From positions 253,895-277,724 of the forward strand of contig NW_014577171.1 of assembly GCF_000485595.1 (NCBI RefSeq): a stretch of DNA of 23,830 bases. The letters are read 5' to 3'. A model generated the notes under the pieces. The model was not told the origin of the DNA. It worked only from the letters and a program-made list of their open reading frames with translations, and made no database searches. The position numbers and the translations under genes were made by a program. This DNA is from Priapulus caudatus (taxonomy: Eukaryota > Priapulida > Priapulimorpha > Priapulimorphida > Priapulidae). Shown piece by piece: positions 1 to 18,299 of the stretch (position 1 is the first letter of the stretch; every line of letters starts with the position of its first letter).

Positions 1-220
1 ACACGAGCATGCATAAACACACGCGCGCACGCACCCACGAGCACGCATAAACACACGCGCGCACACACACACGCGCGCACGCACCCACGAGCACGCATAA
101 ACACACGCGCGCACACACACGCGCGCGCGCACGCACCCACGAGCACGCATAAACACACGCGCGCACACACACACACGCGCGCGCACACACACACGAGCAT
201 GCATAAACACACGCGCGCAC
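1..220. repeat. CA/CG-rich minisatellite
   Basis: Tandem units of roughly 55-62 bp alternate CACACGCGCGCACGCAC with CACGAGCACGCATAAA. About four units are visible, and the array is cut by the left edge of the window. The alternating purine-pyrimidine sequence could adopt Z-DNA. No coding content is seen. Confidence 0.9.
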
Positions 221-594
221 TCAAGCGCACCATATAAAGTTCCAATTTTACGATATAGACAAACACCTCGAGTGATGTCATGCGACACTCTCCCTAACGA
301 AATCATCGACTTCAAATTTATCGAACTAACATAAAATCTCACACGTACACCCAAATTAAAGCACTTCGCGTGCAGTACTAGACGAAACAGGTTGCTCGGA
401 ACACGCCCCCTAGCTTGTTAAGATGTCTATGCTCCCTCGCTACACGTCCATACACAGGCTTGGCGTCAGGTGAATACTTCAGTAAACCATCTTTTCAAGC
501 TATAGAAGAGGAAAGGGTGGGCTGAGACGTGTGGCATTATCGCTGTCTGTGCAGCAATCCAAACGGAAATCCTCTTAACGAATATTGAGTCTCG
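221..594. other. unique sequence, no gene recognised
   Basis: No long open frame, RNA gene or repeat was recognised. Base composition is mixed. Confidence 0.5.
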
Positions 595-672
595 GTAGTG
601 TTCGCAGTATTCGGCAATAATCGGAAGCGTTCGGCAGCAGTCGGCAGTGTTTAGTGAGCAGTAGGCAGTATT
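595..672. repeat. degenerate short tandem repeat (TTCGGCAGTAnT-like)
   Basis: The motif TTCGGCAGT or TCGGCAGTGTT recurs about six times at 10-12 bp spacing with drift into TTAGTGAGCAGTAGG. It is a decayed minisatellite. Confidence 0.6.
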
Positions 673-940
673 CAGTAGTGCTCGTGAACCTTTACATGCG
701 ATTTCGGGTCATAAACTCGGATGCACTTCAGCTCACCTCGCTCCTAACTGCGTGTTAGGTAAGGCGGAAGGATGAGTGGGTGGTGGGTGGGGGATAATAG
801 GCGGAATAATAACCACCGTGTAGGTGGTTGCAATACGACCCGTGCTAAACAGGATAATTCTGAAAGCAACAACAAAAAAATTTCATTCGTCGGCAGCCGA
901 TAAATTTCAGCTTCTCATTTTTTTTACAAGATTTATCCTT

Positions 941-1002
941 TAGCAGCTGCACAGAGACAGTAGGCTAGCAGCTGCACAGAGACAGTAGGCTAGCAGCAGC
1001 AC
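941..1002. repeat. 25-bp perfect tandem duplication
   Basis: The 25-bp unit beginning TAGCAGCTGCACAGAG occupies 941-965 and 966-990 without a mismatch and is followed by a partial third copy. The CAGCTG core is an E-box-type palindrome, with no evidence of use. Confidence 0.85.
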
Positions 1003-1069
1003 GATTAGATTTGCTGGCAGTATCACAGATATCTTCTTACACATTCACCACAGAGACACTATTAGGTCT

Positions 1070-1192
1070 GCTCTCTCTCGCTCTCTCTTTCTCTCTTCCT
1101 CCATATCACCCTCTCTTCCTCCATCTCTCCCCTTCTCTCTGCTCTCGCTCTACCCTTCTCTCCCTCCCTCCACCTCTCTGCTCTCGTATATA
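1070..1192. repeat. CT-rich microsatellite/minisatellite
   Basis: Pyrimidine-rich tract of CTCTCT and CCTCCATCTCTCC blocks. Its last ~50 bases closely resemble the start of the 28-bp minisatellite at 3537-3805, so the two tracts probably share an origin. Confidence 0.85.
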
Positions 1193-1578
1193 TAATAGAT
1201 AATATTTCATAATAAAATATACTACACACCCTTGTACTCTTCCCCCTTTCCTTTATCACTTACCTCGCAATCGGTGACGTCATCACGCGACCACTAATAG
1301 TCGATGCTGTTCACTTAATTGTCATTGCGGAAATAGTTTCAATGAGAAAACGCATATAAATCGCTCGCACGGAGGGTTAATTCTCTAAGAAAAACTAGAA
1401 TTAAAGGTCTTTAGCAGCGGCGGCAGACTACAAAGAGCGCAGATAATGACGTATTTTCACGAACACCGAGAAACACGTTGGATTACAGCATGTACGTAGC
1501 GGCGTGCGGCGTGCAGATCATTAAAACTTTCACTTCAAACTTCAACGAGGAATACTGCTAATAATTTATATTCTATAA

Positions 1579-1770
1579 ACACACACACACACGCACACGC
1601 AGGCGCACGCACGCACGCACGCACACGCACGCACGCACGCACACGCACGCACGCACGCACACACACGCACACGCGCACACGCACACGCACACGCACACGC
1701 ACACGCACACGCACACGCACACGCACACGCACACGCACACACACACACACACACACACGCACACACACAT
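1579..1770. repeat. (CA/CG)n microsatellite
   Basis: Alternating CACACG and GCACGCACGCAC blocks. The long Cys/Val/Arg/Ala frames on the other strand are low-complexity translations of this repeat, not genes. Confidence 0.95.
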
Positions 1771-1935
1771 TGCATAACAGTCACATCATAAGTCTAGAAT
1801 GTCGTAATATAACACTTGCACGACGCTTCCCTTTAAAAGTTAGCGATGCCAGTGTGGTGACGCAGCGACTAAACCAAACGTCAGAAGCGTTTCTAATATT
1901 CTGCAGCGACGTGGATGAACCGCGCATCTATGGAT

Positions 1936-2135
1936 GTTCGGAGGAGTGGGAGGGGTGAAGTGGGAGGAGGAGAAGGAGGGGGCAAAGGGAGAAAGGGCAA
2001 AGGGAGGAAAGAATAGGGGATAAGGGGGAGGTAGAGGAGGGGCAACAGGAGGAGGGGCAGGGGAGGTGGGCATTGGAGAGGAAGGGAAAGGGAGAGGGAG
2101 AGGGGAGGAGTAGGAGCAGGCGGAGAGAGGTAGGA
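1936..2135. repeat. purine-rich (GGA/GAGG) tract
   Basis: About 200 bases of almost pure purine on the plus strand (GGAGGAG, GGGAGAGG). Mirror-like homopurine sequence can form triplex DNA. The overlapping Pro/Leu/Ser frames on the minus strand are repeat artefacts. Confidence 0.9.
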
Positions 2136-2512
2136 AGGTCTGAGGTAAGATGATGAATCAATGATAACGATGCGCGGCGCACGTACGGAATGACTCATCA
2201 GCTGTACACACGCAGACGGTAAACATTGAGATGCGGAGAAAAAAAGGAGGGGTAGAGATGGAGAAAGAGAGAAAGAGAGAGATCATTTTTGTTCGTTGTT
2301 CTTTGCTACCAAGATATATAAAAGGAGGGGGTGAAAAACAGGCGGGGGTATGGGGGTCCTCGCCCAAAAATTGTTTAAAATGTTGATTGTAGGAGATGGT
2401 ATTTGAGACACTTTTGAGTACATGCACAGCCTTCATTCTGACTAGGACAATTCTCTTTTTAGTAGAACAATTCTTGTTTTTTTAAATTTTGTATTTTAAC
2501 TTTCGGATCAAC

Positions 2513-2559
2513 AGGGGGGGGGCATGGCCCCCTTTGGCCTCCCCCTAACTACGCCACTG
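2513..2559 (-). mobile_element. hAT-like transposon terminal fragment
   Basis: Read on the minus strand this begins CAGTGGCGTAGTTAGGGGGA and ends in a run of C. Starts of the form CAGTGGCG followed by a TAG-rich segment are typical of hAT-type DNA transposon ends. No matching opposite terminus was found in the window, so it is at best a solo end or truncated copy. Assignment rests on remembered family termini. Confidence 0.35.
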
Positions 2560-3316
2560 TGTCTCCTCTCGCTCTCCCCTCACACCTCTGCCTTCTCTAA
2601 CTGCCCGAGATATTGTACAGAGCGGAGAAAGAAACCGAACGGACACGAAGACTCACGCGAGTCATTCGATGTTTACTCGTCGCCGATGATTTAACTCAAC
2701 ATTTATGAGATTTGCTCTTCTCATTCGACACCACTCCCACGAGCCTTCGCCGCGATTATCTCACGTCCATCCGTCTCGCCCTTCTGAAGAACGAGTTACA
2801 CACCGACGAAATTCCTTGGCAAAAAATTACATCCGCCAAGAAAATACTCCCATCGCGCGGGGTTTCTCTTCAGCTCTTCTTTTCATTACAATTCCCTTTC
2901 AGACGAATCTGTATCGTAGATGAAAGATGTCACTGACTCTAAAGTCACTCGGTGTATTATTATCTATGTATGACGGAGTTGGCTCGCCGAGACTGCCTCG
3001 TCCGCAGACTTTGCTCTCGCGCGACTGCAAATATGAATCGGCGAACAAGATCAACATCATCGCAATCTCCTTGACGATGGCGGCGTCTGCGGTTACGATG
3101 ACGACCGCTCGACGCTTTGTTGAACTTTCTAAATTAATTGATAGGTTTGTGTCGTCCGCAGCGCCATCGCGAGATCACGCGAGACTGTGCGCCCGGGCTC
3201 GGCGAAAAAAAATTATATTCGTGATAGAGACTAATTGTGTTGGGAGCGGCACCTGTGAACCTAAGCCTGCTGAGAATTCACAGGTGGGGAGAGACCTGCG
3301 CGCGACCCTGCGATTT
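2560..3316. other. unique sequence, no gene recognised
   Basis: Several open frames exist, the longest about 130 codons on the plus strand at 2927-3319. Their translations show no recognisable domain, signal peptide or membrane segment, and there is no splice-bounded conserved block. I treat them as chance frames. Confidence 0.45.
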
Positions 3317-3425
3317 TAGTACTTAAATTAGCAGTTAGTACTTAAGTACCAGCTTAGTACTTAAGTAAATACTTAGTACTTGAGTAAGTACTCAGTACTT
3401 AATTAAGTACTTAGCACTTTAGTTA
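3317..3425. repeat. AGTACTTAAGTA tandem repeat
   Basis: About seven degenerate copies of TTAGTACTTAAGTA at roughly 14-20 bp spacing. Each contains the palindromes AGTACT and/or CTTAAG, so the array is rich in potential small cruciforms. Confidence 0.85.
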
Positions 3426-3474
3426 ACCGAGCGATATCATTCGTGAAAACGAAGACCGATATTTGTTGCACGCA

Positions 3475-3476
<2 letters not shown>

Positions 3477-3536
<60 letters not shown>
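3477..3536. repeat. (CA)n microsatellite
   Basis: Nearly pure CA dinucleotide repeat, about 28 units. Confidence 0.97.
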
Positions 3537-3538
<2 letters not shown>

Positions 3539-3805
3539 CCTCTCTGCTCTCGCTCTGCCCTTCTCTCCCTCTATCCACCTCGCTCTGCCTTTCTCTCCAT
3601 CCCTCCACCTCTCTCTGCCCTTCTATCCCTTCCTCCACCTCTCTCTGCCCTTCTCTCCCTCCCTCCACCGCTCTCTGCCCTTCTCTCCCTCCCTCCACCG
3701 CTCTCTGCCCTTCTCTCCCTCCCGCCACCTCTCTCTGCCCTTCTCTCCCTCCCTCAACCTCTCTCTGCCCTTCTCTCTTTGTCTCAGTCTCTCCCCCTAC
3801 TCCCT
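3537..3805. repeat. 28-bp pyrimidine minisatellite
   Basis: About eight to nine copies of a 28-bp unit of the form CTCTCTGCCCTTCTCTCCCT followed by CCCTCCAC, directly abutting the CA repeat. Frames through it on either strand are low-complexity. Confidence 0.92.
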
Positions 3806-3912
3806 CTAATCAACTTCAGTCTCGACTTATACGGCTTAAAAGCCCGATCACATCCGGTCGGTTTAAACTAATCGCGATAAAGACAATTGAAAATAAATGC
3901 TCCTGCGTTTCA

Positions 3913-4105
3913 GGAGCCCGTTGTCAGAAGCTAAATTAACTTTTTCTCTTAGACCGTCGACAGAAACGCTGCGAAGTTACCTGAATGGAAAATCGTAGCA
4001 GATTTCCTCATAACAATACGAAACAAAGTGCTGTCGACGGTCTACGAGAAAATGTTAGTGTTACGACTAATGTTAAGACTAATTTTGTTTCTGCCAACGG
4101 GCTCC
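3913..4105. mobile_element. small fold-back (inverted-repeat) element
   Basis: The outer arms GGAGCCCGTTGtCAGAA (3913 on) and the reverse complement of TTCTGcCAACGGGCTCC (ending 4105) pair. A second inner pair, TAGACCGTCGACAG at about 3950-3963 and its complement near 4032-4046, also pairs. Nested arms with a ~70-base loop fit a MITE or snapback element. No clear target duplication was found, so the outer limits are approximate. Confidence 0.6.
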
Positions 4106-4318
4106 AGAGAAATAGCGGGTAATTCCTTCGCAGCGCCATCTGTTGATCGATTCTAATCACAAAGAAACCGTTATTCGTAGAGCAGCCTGCCGAAGCCGCA
4201 GCAGCAGCACAGCCTGCTGAACATAATAGCAAGTAGCAAGCTGTCTTACTCTGCTCTTACAAATAGATGACACAAGAGGTACAAACAAAATAGAAGAACG
4301 GGTTGAATTCTGTTCGAG

Positions 4319-4324
4319 TTTATT
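4319..4324 (-). promoter_or_regulatory. candidate poly(A) signal for ALDH7A1
   Basis: AATAAA on the minus strand, about 880 bases downstream of the ALDH7A1 stop codon. It would give a long 3' UTR that includes the GA-rich tract. Other variants could be used instead. Confidence 0.25.
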
Positions 4325-4419
4325 TTCACGTAATCACCGGTACTGTAACACAGATGAGCAAAAAAATACTTCTTTTTTAGCTATGCACACACCTTCCCAC
4401 AACCTACTCACAGCACGTA

Positions 4420-4500
4420 TGCACCCCCCCACCACACACACACACACACATACACACCCATGCACACAAGCACAGACACAGCCACACAAACACACACTAC
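4420..4500. repeat. CA-rich microsatellite
   Basis: Interrupted CACA repeat with C-rich and CATACACA variants. Confidence 0.85.
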
Positions 4501-4914
4501 TACCACAATTCCCCTGACATCCCCCAATTATAAACACAGCATGGTGCTAGTACATGATTACCAGCATTAGATGTCACTCATAAAGAAGACACCGTATGAC
4601 AGCACGGCTTTCACTCGGGAATAAACGTTTAAAAAAATTCCATGGGAAATTACTATTGCAGTATTAATAGAAAAAAAAACCTACTGCTACAGCCGTAATA
4701 ACATCATCTACAAGTCAGCATGAGAAAACATAAATAATTATGTTCTGCAACTTTCTAGTGTCAGCAAGAAGAGATTCTAAAGCAGATTTTTTTCTAAATA
4801 TGTAATATCTCATGAATGAAGCAGTAGTCATGCATCTGCACATGTTACTATCTGTTTACGAACCGAATCTGATGATAGTTAACAAGAGGAAAGTGCAAAA
4901 GACAGTAACTACAT
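4501..4914. other. AT-rich 3' flank of ALDH7A1, no separate gene
   Basis: AT-rich unique sequence with no supported open frame or RNA gene. It may be part of the ALDH7A1 3' UTR. Confidence 0.45.
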
Positions 4915-5095
4915 GTGAGATGGGCAGGTGAGAGAAAGAAAAGGGATGGAGCGAGGGAGATAGGGAGAGAGAGAGAAAGAGGAGGGATGGAGCAGGGAAG
5001 AGAAGGAGAGAGAGAGAGAAAAGATGGGTGGAGTGGGAGGAAGAGAGAGGAAGAGGAGAGAGAAAAAGGACGAGGTATAAAGAAGGAACGAGATA
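4915..5095. repeat. GA-rich (homopurine) repeat
   Basis: GAGAGAGA, GGAAGAG and GGGATGGAGC blocks on the plus strand. It is CT-rich in the ALDH7A1 transcript direction, and similar to the reverse complement of the 3537-3805 minisatellite. Confidence 0.9.
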
Positions 5096-5204
5096 GAGGT
5101 GCACTAACGTTATGCCCAGAGCAGGAGGAAGGCGCGTGAAGAAGACAAAACAGAACGACACCTCGAGCCACGCGCAAGACCACCCCACGCTCACGCCACG
5201 TCCT

Positions 5205-14527
<9,323 letters not shown>

Positions 14528-14550
14528 TACTTCGCCGTGACTGGCCAGTG

Positions 14551-14568
14551 CTAAAAGGGAAAGTGGAA
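14551..14568 (-). promoter_or_regulatory. ALDH7A1: candidate 3' splice site upstream of the ALDH7A1 ATG
   Basis: On the minus strand this reads TTCCACTTTCCCTTTTAG, a strong polypyrimidine tract and acceptor 23 bases before the ATG. If used, the coding exon has a 5' leader exon further upstream. Its 5' half (TTCCACTT) is one copy of the target duplication of the adjacent transposon. Confidence 0.45.
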
Positions 14569-14833
14569 GGGAAATGCTATCCCCCGGGCGTGGAGGGACA
14601 GTACCGCAATGTGGCAGCACTAGTGTTAGGATTAGGGTTAGAATCAGGGTTAGGGTTAGGGTTAGGGTTAGGGTTAGCGTTAGGGTTAGGGTTAGGGTTA
14701 GGGTTAGGGATATAAGGCCATGTCTAGTACGGAAGTATGACTGTGGAATCTTTCTGTGGAAGATTTGGACTTTGAAGTATACGTCAACTGTATCAGGTGA
14801 CTGTCCTTCCACGCCCGGGGGATAGCAACACCC
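14569..14833. mobile_element. 265-bp fold-back element with expanded TTAGGG array, copy 2
   Basis: Same family as 10015-10204. Termini are GGGaaaTGCTATCCCCCGGG and the complement of GGGTGTTGCTATCCCCCGGG, with arms of about 28 bp. AAGTGGAA at 14561-14568 and 14835-14842 (9 bp with one mismatch if extended) fits a target duplication. It shares GGCAGCACTAGTGTTAGG, the ATAAGGCCATGTCTAG block and AAGTATGACTGTGGAAT with copy 1, in the opposite orientation. It lies just upstream of the ALDH7A1 coding start. Confidence 0.87.
14626..14709 (+). repeat. interstitial telomere-type (TTAGGG)n array
   Basis: About ten perfect TTAGGG units and a few variants (ATTAGGG, TTAGCG, AATCAGGG), entirely inside the fold-back element. 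G-rich on the plus strand, so four-stranded structure is possible. Confidence 0.95.
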
Positions 14834-15536
14834 GAAGTGGAAAGACTCGCCGTGAACTTTTCAAAGGGGTCACAGCAGATCTAGGTCAACACCGTTTACT
14901 AAGAATTACTAAATTTATTTTGTTAAACAATATTTGTAAAACATTAGCATCCATTTGAGTACAACAACGGCAGGTTTTCCGCAAGTATTATAATCTAATC
15001 AGCGCAAAAACACGACTTTCTAAGCATATCCGCGATAACAACCGGATCACATGAACTAGCCACGTTGTGTTCATATCCGGGTCAGAATAAGTTCAAAACC
15101 ACGGCAACAATCTTTTATTTTTAAAATATTAAATTAAAATAAAATATCTATTTAGTTAAAATCAAAATATATAGGATATTTTTCATTATATATAAAAATT
15201 TAGTTGCATAACTTAGTTGTACAGTTGCCTAATCTACACAGGTCACATGGCAGTAAATCGTGTACTAGCTTCAATAAATGACAAGAGCGCAGTTGCCATG
15301 TATACAACTGCGAGTACGTGTTTGGTTTTGGTTTGGTCTCACTTTTCAACGGCAAACTTCAATTAGGTAAAGTATTATTAAGGTCAAACACCCTTAGGTA
15401 ACTAACAGCTATAGCCTATAATTTTCTCCGTGTGTTTAAGCGGTACCATAAAACGTGCCTACAGTGAAGTATTTTACACTTAATTTTACAGTGTTACCCT
15501 ACTGTTACTGTTAGTGTTAGTGTTACTGTTGCTCAT
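14834..15536. other. intergenic AT-rich spacer between ALDH7A1 and YIPF6
   Basis: No gene recognised. AT-rich around 15115-15200. A small imperfect hairpin around ACCGGATCACATGAAC at 15041 and TTCATATCCGGG at 15070 is the only structure seen. TTACTG/TTAGTG short repeats occur at 15500-15530. Confidence 0.5.
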
Positions 15537-15722
15537 AGGGTCTATGTCCCCCAGGGTACTGCCGGAACGTACCCTGGTCACTATTTGATATGGTTTGGGT
15601 TCGGGTTAGGGAGTAGGCGTAGGCGACTCCCTAGACTCGTTAGTGGAGTAGGCGAGGTACGGTCCGGCATATTAGATAGTACCAGGGTACGTTCCGGCAG
15701 TACCCCGGGGGACATAGACCCT
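15537..15722. mobile_element. 186-bp fold-back element related to the TTAGGG family
   Basis: Arms of about 42 bp: AGGGTCTATGTCCCCC then GGGTACTGCCGGAACGTACC, repeated in inverse at the right end with one or two mismatches. The terminus resembles the GGGTGT-n-TnTCCCCC pattern of 10015-10204, and the core holds GGGTTCGGGTTAGGG. No clean target duplication was found because the flanks are TTACTG/TTAGTG repeats. Confidence 0.78.
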
Positions 15723-16044
15723 CTCAGCGTTACTGTTAGTGTTAGGTGAATACTGAATAGGGCATGATAAAATCCTAAATGACAAATACGGTCATAATGA
15801 CAAAGCTGTCGGTGTTCGTCGCTGACACTGATTGTCAACACGACCTCACATTAACAAACACTGATTCGTCACATACCCGGTACACATAGAAATAATTGTT
15901 GTTTAGCTATTTAAAAGTCATTCAAAGCTCCATTCCAAACTAACCTTCCAACTTATTCCTCGCTGAGATAAATTCAAATTACATTACGACTGAGCACTAC
16001 TATTGCTAGTGCTATTACTGCTACTGCTGCTGCTGCTGGTGGTG

Positions 16045-16889
16045 TAGCTCTAGTAGCTATAGCCCGCGTGCAGTTGCCGCAGGGCTATAGGATCTTCTAT
16101 TACGGATGCGCTGGACCAACATAGTAACGGTTACTTGCGGCTATAAAATGTCTGTGATAGGCAATTAATGCCTCTTATCCGAAGTGAATATGTCTTAAGT
16201 TATATCCGCAACTAAAATTTAACCTTAAAGTGTGTATTGCGAGATTTTTGCTCAGAAAAACTAAATATAGCTGAATATAGTCTCACCTGACAGCAAAAAT
16301 ATCACTGATTACACCAACAATAAAAATACTAAGATTTTATGCAGTTATAGCATTGAAAATTGGATATGAACACATCGTAACAGCAATGCATTTTATCGTG
16401 TCGCGACAATGCCTAATGGCAGAATTGGTAAACTTGTATTTGTGTTGGTGATGAATTGAAAACAAGTGCGTGCCTGCACCACCCTGTACTGTGGGTATGG
16501 CAGATAAGCGGTGGCGCCACAAGCTAATCTATACTTCGTGTTAGTTCAAGATGACAGAAAACGAATGTTTACAAAAACGATTAGTTTGAAACTGGCAGTT
16601 TTCGGTGAATACGAAGGTTCTAAGACATTTTATTGTTACTCTAGACAATTGCTGTTACTCAAGCAATAACGGTAGGTATCATGAAAGCGGGAAAAACACT
16701 GGAAAATTCTCGCAATACACGCTTTAACTATCTTTGAAATGGTCTGCTTGCGGTATTTCTTGTAAACGAACATTCGATTTGCGAACTTCAAACGGCCATG
16801 TTGCCAGTCAGCGGGTTGGTCCCCATCATTCGTAATAGAATGTCCTATAGCCCTGCGGCAACTGTACGCGAGCTATAGTACTAGAGCTA
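16045..16889. mobile_element. 845-bp inverted-repeat element inserted in a CTG microsatellite
   Basis: Left arm TAGCTCTAGTAGCTATAGCC and right arm ending GGCTATAG-like sequence then CTAGAGCTA pair over about 80 bp. Further pairing (GTGTATTGCGAGATTTT near 16232 with its complement near 16705) suggests arms of ~200 bp. CTGGTGGTG (16036-16044) and CTAGTGGTG (16890-16898) match at 8 of 9, consistent with a 9-bp target duplication, though the target is itself repetitive. Each arm contains its own hairpin (CTATAGCCC ... GGGCTATAG). No transposase frame. Confidence 0.75.
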
Positions 16890-17036
16890 CTAGTGGTGCT
16901 GCTGCTGCTGCTGCTGCTGCTGCTACTGCTACTGCTACTGCTGCTACTTCTACTGCTGCTACTGCTGCTACTGCTGCTACTGCTACTGCTGCCACGTCTA
17001 CTGCTGCTGCTACTGCTAATGTTACTGCTGCTACTA
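16890..17036. repeat. (CTG/CTA)n trinucleotide microsatellite
   Basis: GCTGCTGCTGCT then mixed TACTGCTGC units, about 48 triplets; a shorter stretch at 16005-16040 lies on the far side of the inserted element. It sits about 100 bp upstream of the YIPF6 start. The poly-Leu frame through it is in a different frame from YIPF6. Confidence 0.95.
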
Positions 17037-17139
17037 TTGCTCTTGCCCTTACTATACTATTGCCAAATTATGCTTGTGTTTTCCGCATGTAGCTTAGACA
17101 AGATACATCAACTCGTCGAGAGCGACCGCAACTCGCGCG

Positions 17140-17853
17140 ATGTCAACGTCGGCGCGCAATGCGGACACCGCGGACTTTCACTACGAGCAGCTCGACCAGA
17201 GCATCGGCGAACTCGACCTTGAAGGCGACATCATGGTGCCGGGCGCCGCGAGCTCGGTCGCCGCCGCCGCCGACGACCTCAGCGACCCCGACACGCTCGA
17301 CGAGCCCGTGCTGGCGACGGTCGTGCGCGACCTGCGCGCGGTTGGCGTCAAGTTCCGGCACGTGTTCTACCCGCGCCGCAACCCGGCGCTGCTGCGCGAC
17401 TGGGACCTGTGGGGCCCGCTGCTGCTCTGCATCACGCTAGCCGCGTTGCTCCGCCGCGACGGCAGCGACGACGGCGGCGGCGGCGGCGACGCTCACTTCG
17501 CCGAGGTGTTCGTCGTCATCTGGCTCGGCGCCGTCGTCGTGACGCTCAACTCGAAGCTGATCGGCGGCGCGATCTCGTTCCTGCAGAGCGTCTGCGTGCT
17601 CGGCTACTGCCTGCTGCCGCTGACGATCGCCGCCGTCGTCTGCCAGCTCGTGCTGCTGCTGGGGAGCAGCGAGAGCGTGGGACTGTTCGCGACGCGCGTC
17701 ATCGTCGTCGCCGCCGCGTTCGCGTGGTCCACGTTCGCGTCGACGGCCTTCGTCGCCGACAGCCAGCCGCCGCGTCGCAAGGTGCTCGCCTGCTATCCGA
17801 TATTCCTCTTCTACTTTGTCGTCGGCTGGCTGATCCTGTCGCACGCGCGCTGA
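17140..17853 (+). CDS. YIPF6: YIPF6-like Yip1-domain Golgi/ER membrane protein, intronless
   Basis: 237 residues; a Yip1-family protein of the early secretory pathway. Members bind Rab GTPases and partner proteins in Golgi and ER-exit-site membranes. Acidic cytosolic N-terminus (1-55), then EPVLATVVRDLRAVGVKFRH and VFYPRR, then the Yip1 signature DWDLWGPLLL (87-96) and VLGYCLLPL (153-161). Five membrane segments lie near 91-105, 119-136, 145-168, 184-203 and 217-234, with the family's STAFVADSQPPRRK loop and FLFYFVVGWLIL end. ATG 17140 is supported by an in-frame TAG at 17095-17097 with no ATG between. The gene is one exon, very GC-rich, with a local (GGC)n coding Gly 112-116. It diverges from ALDH7A1 and converges with mTOR. 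An old retrocopy is possible, but the frame is intact. Confidence 0.95.
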   Translation: MSTSARNADTADFHYEQLDQSIGELDLEGDIMVPGAASSVAAAADDLSDPDTLDEPVLATVVRDLRAVGVKFRHVFYPRRNPALLRDWDLWGPLLLCITLAALLRRDGSDDGGGGGDAHFAEVFVVIWLGAVVVTLNSKLIGGAISFLQSVCVLGYCLLPLTIAAVVCQLVLLLGSSESVGLFATRVIVVAAAFAWSTFASTAFVADSQPPRRKVLACYPIFLFYFVVGWLILSHAR

Positions 17854-17953
17854 CGTCCACGTTTTGTATTCCGAACAAGGGACGAGACGGGGCGCACGCG
17901 CGCTCATGCGCTGCCGTCCGCGTTTCGTATTCGGAACAAGGGACGAGGCAGGG
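17841..17953. repeat. tandem duplication spanning the YIPF6 stop codon
   Basis: GCACGCGCGCT followed by CGTCCACGTTTTGTATTCCG and AACAAGGGACGAG at 17841-17893 is repeated, with about 10 extra bases and a few changes, at 17894-17953. The first copy contains the last codons and the TGA. Confidence 0.85.
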
Positions 17954-18254
17954 TCGTCGCCGTCGTCGAACACAAACATTCTGCCACGTGTGCGCGACGT
18001 TTCGAAGATGGCGCGCGTGCGTTACGTTTCAGAGATGGCGTGCGGGCGATCAATTGCAAGACGTGGCGGAGAGGGTTCGGGTGCACGTTGTTTTATCAAG
18101 ATGTTATTTTAAGATATTTTTGGGTAAACAAGGGATGTATATGATTGTACCTAGTTGTTAACGTATATTGTGCCGGTGATGAGGCCTGTAAATTATTAAT
18201 GCAGCATTTATGACAATTTATTTGGTAACCAAGAATGCAGTATGTATAATATTG

Positions 18255-18260
18255 ATTAAA
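18255..18260 (+). promoter_or_regulatory. candidate poly(A) signal for YIPF6 (ATTAAA)
   Basis: ATTAAA about 400 bases after the YIPF6 stop, followed by a T-rich stretch. An AATAAA at 18587-18592 is an alternative. Confidence 0.35.
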
Positions 18261-18299
18261 TTTTATTTTCAACTTGCATTGACACATGTAATCAGGTAC

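Noticed and set aside
1535-1784. Long Cys/Val/Arg/Ala open frames on the minus strand
   Set aside because: They are translations of the CA/CG microsatellite in several frames.
2927-3319. 130-codon plus-strand frame with its own ATG
   Set aside because: No recognisable domain, no conserved context, and similar chance frames occur nearby.
3423-3939. His-Thr and Leu-Ser-Pro-rich frames of 100-158 codons
   Set aside because: Encoded by the CA repeat and the 28-bp minisatellite only.
14626-14709. TTAGGG array as a true telomere or chromosome end
   Set aside because: It lies inside a small element with target duplications and genes continue on both sides.
14528-14812. In-frame upstream extension of ALDH7A1 through the transposon
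   Set aside because: It encodes a Thr-Leu repeat from CCCTAA units and is not family-like; the ATG at 14527 already gives a targeting peptide and family-like length. Kept only as a finding.
16893-17222. Poly-leucine open frame upstream of YIPF6
   Set aside because: It is the CTG/CTA microsatellite read in another frame and overlaps YIPF6 out of frame.
17409-18161. 250-codon Arg-rich frame overlapping YIPF6
   Set aside because: A shadow frame of the GC-rich YIPF6 exon with no conserved domain.
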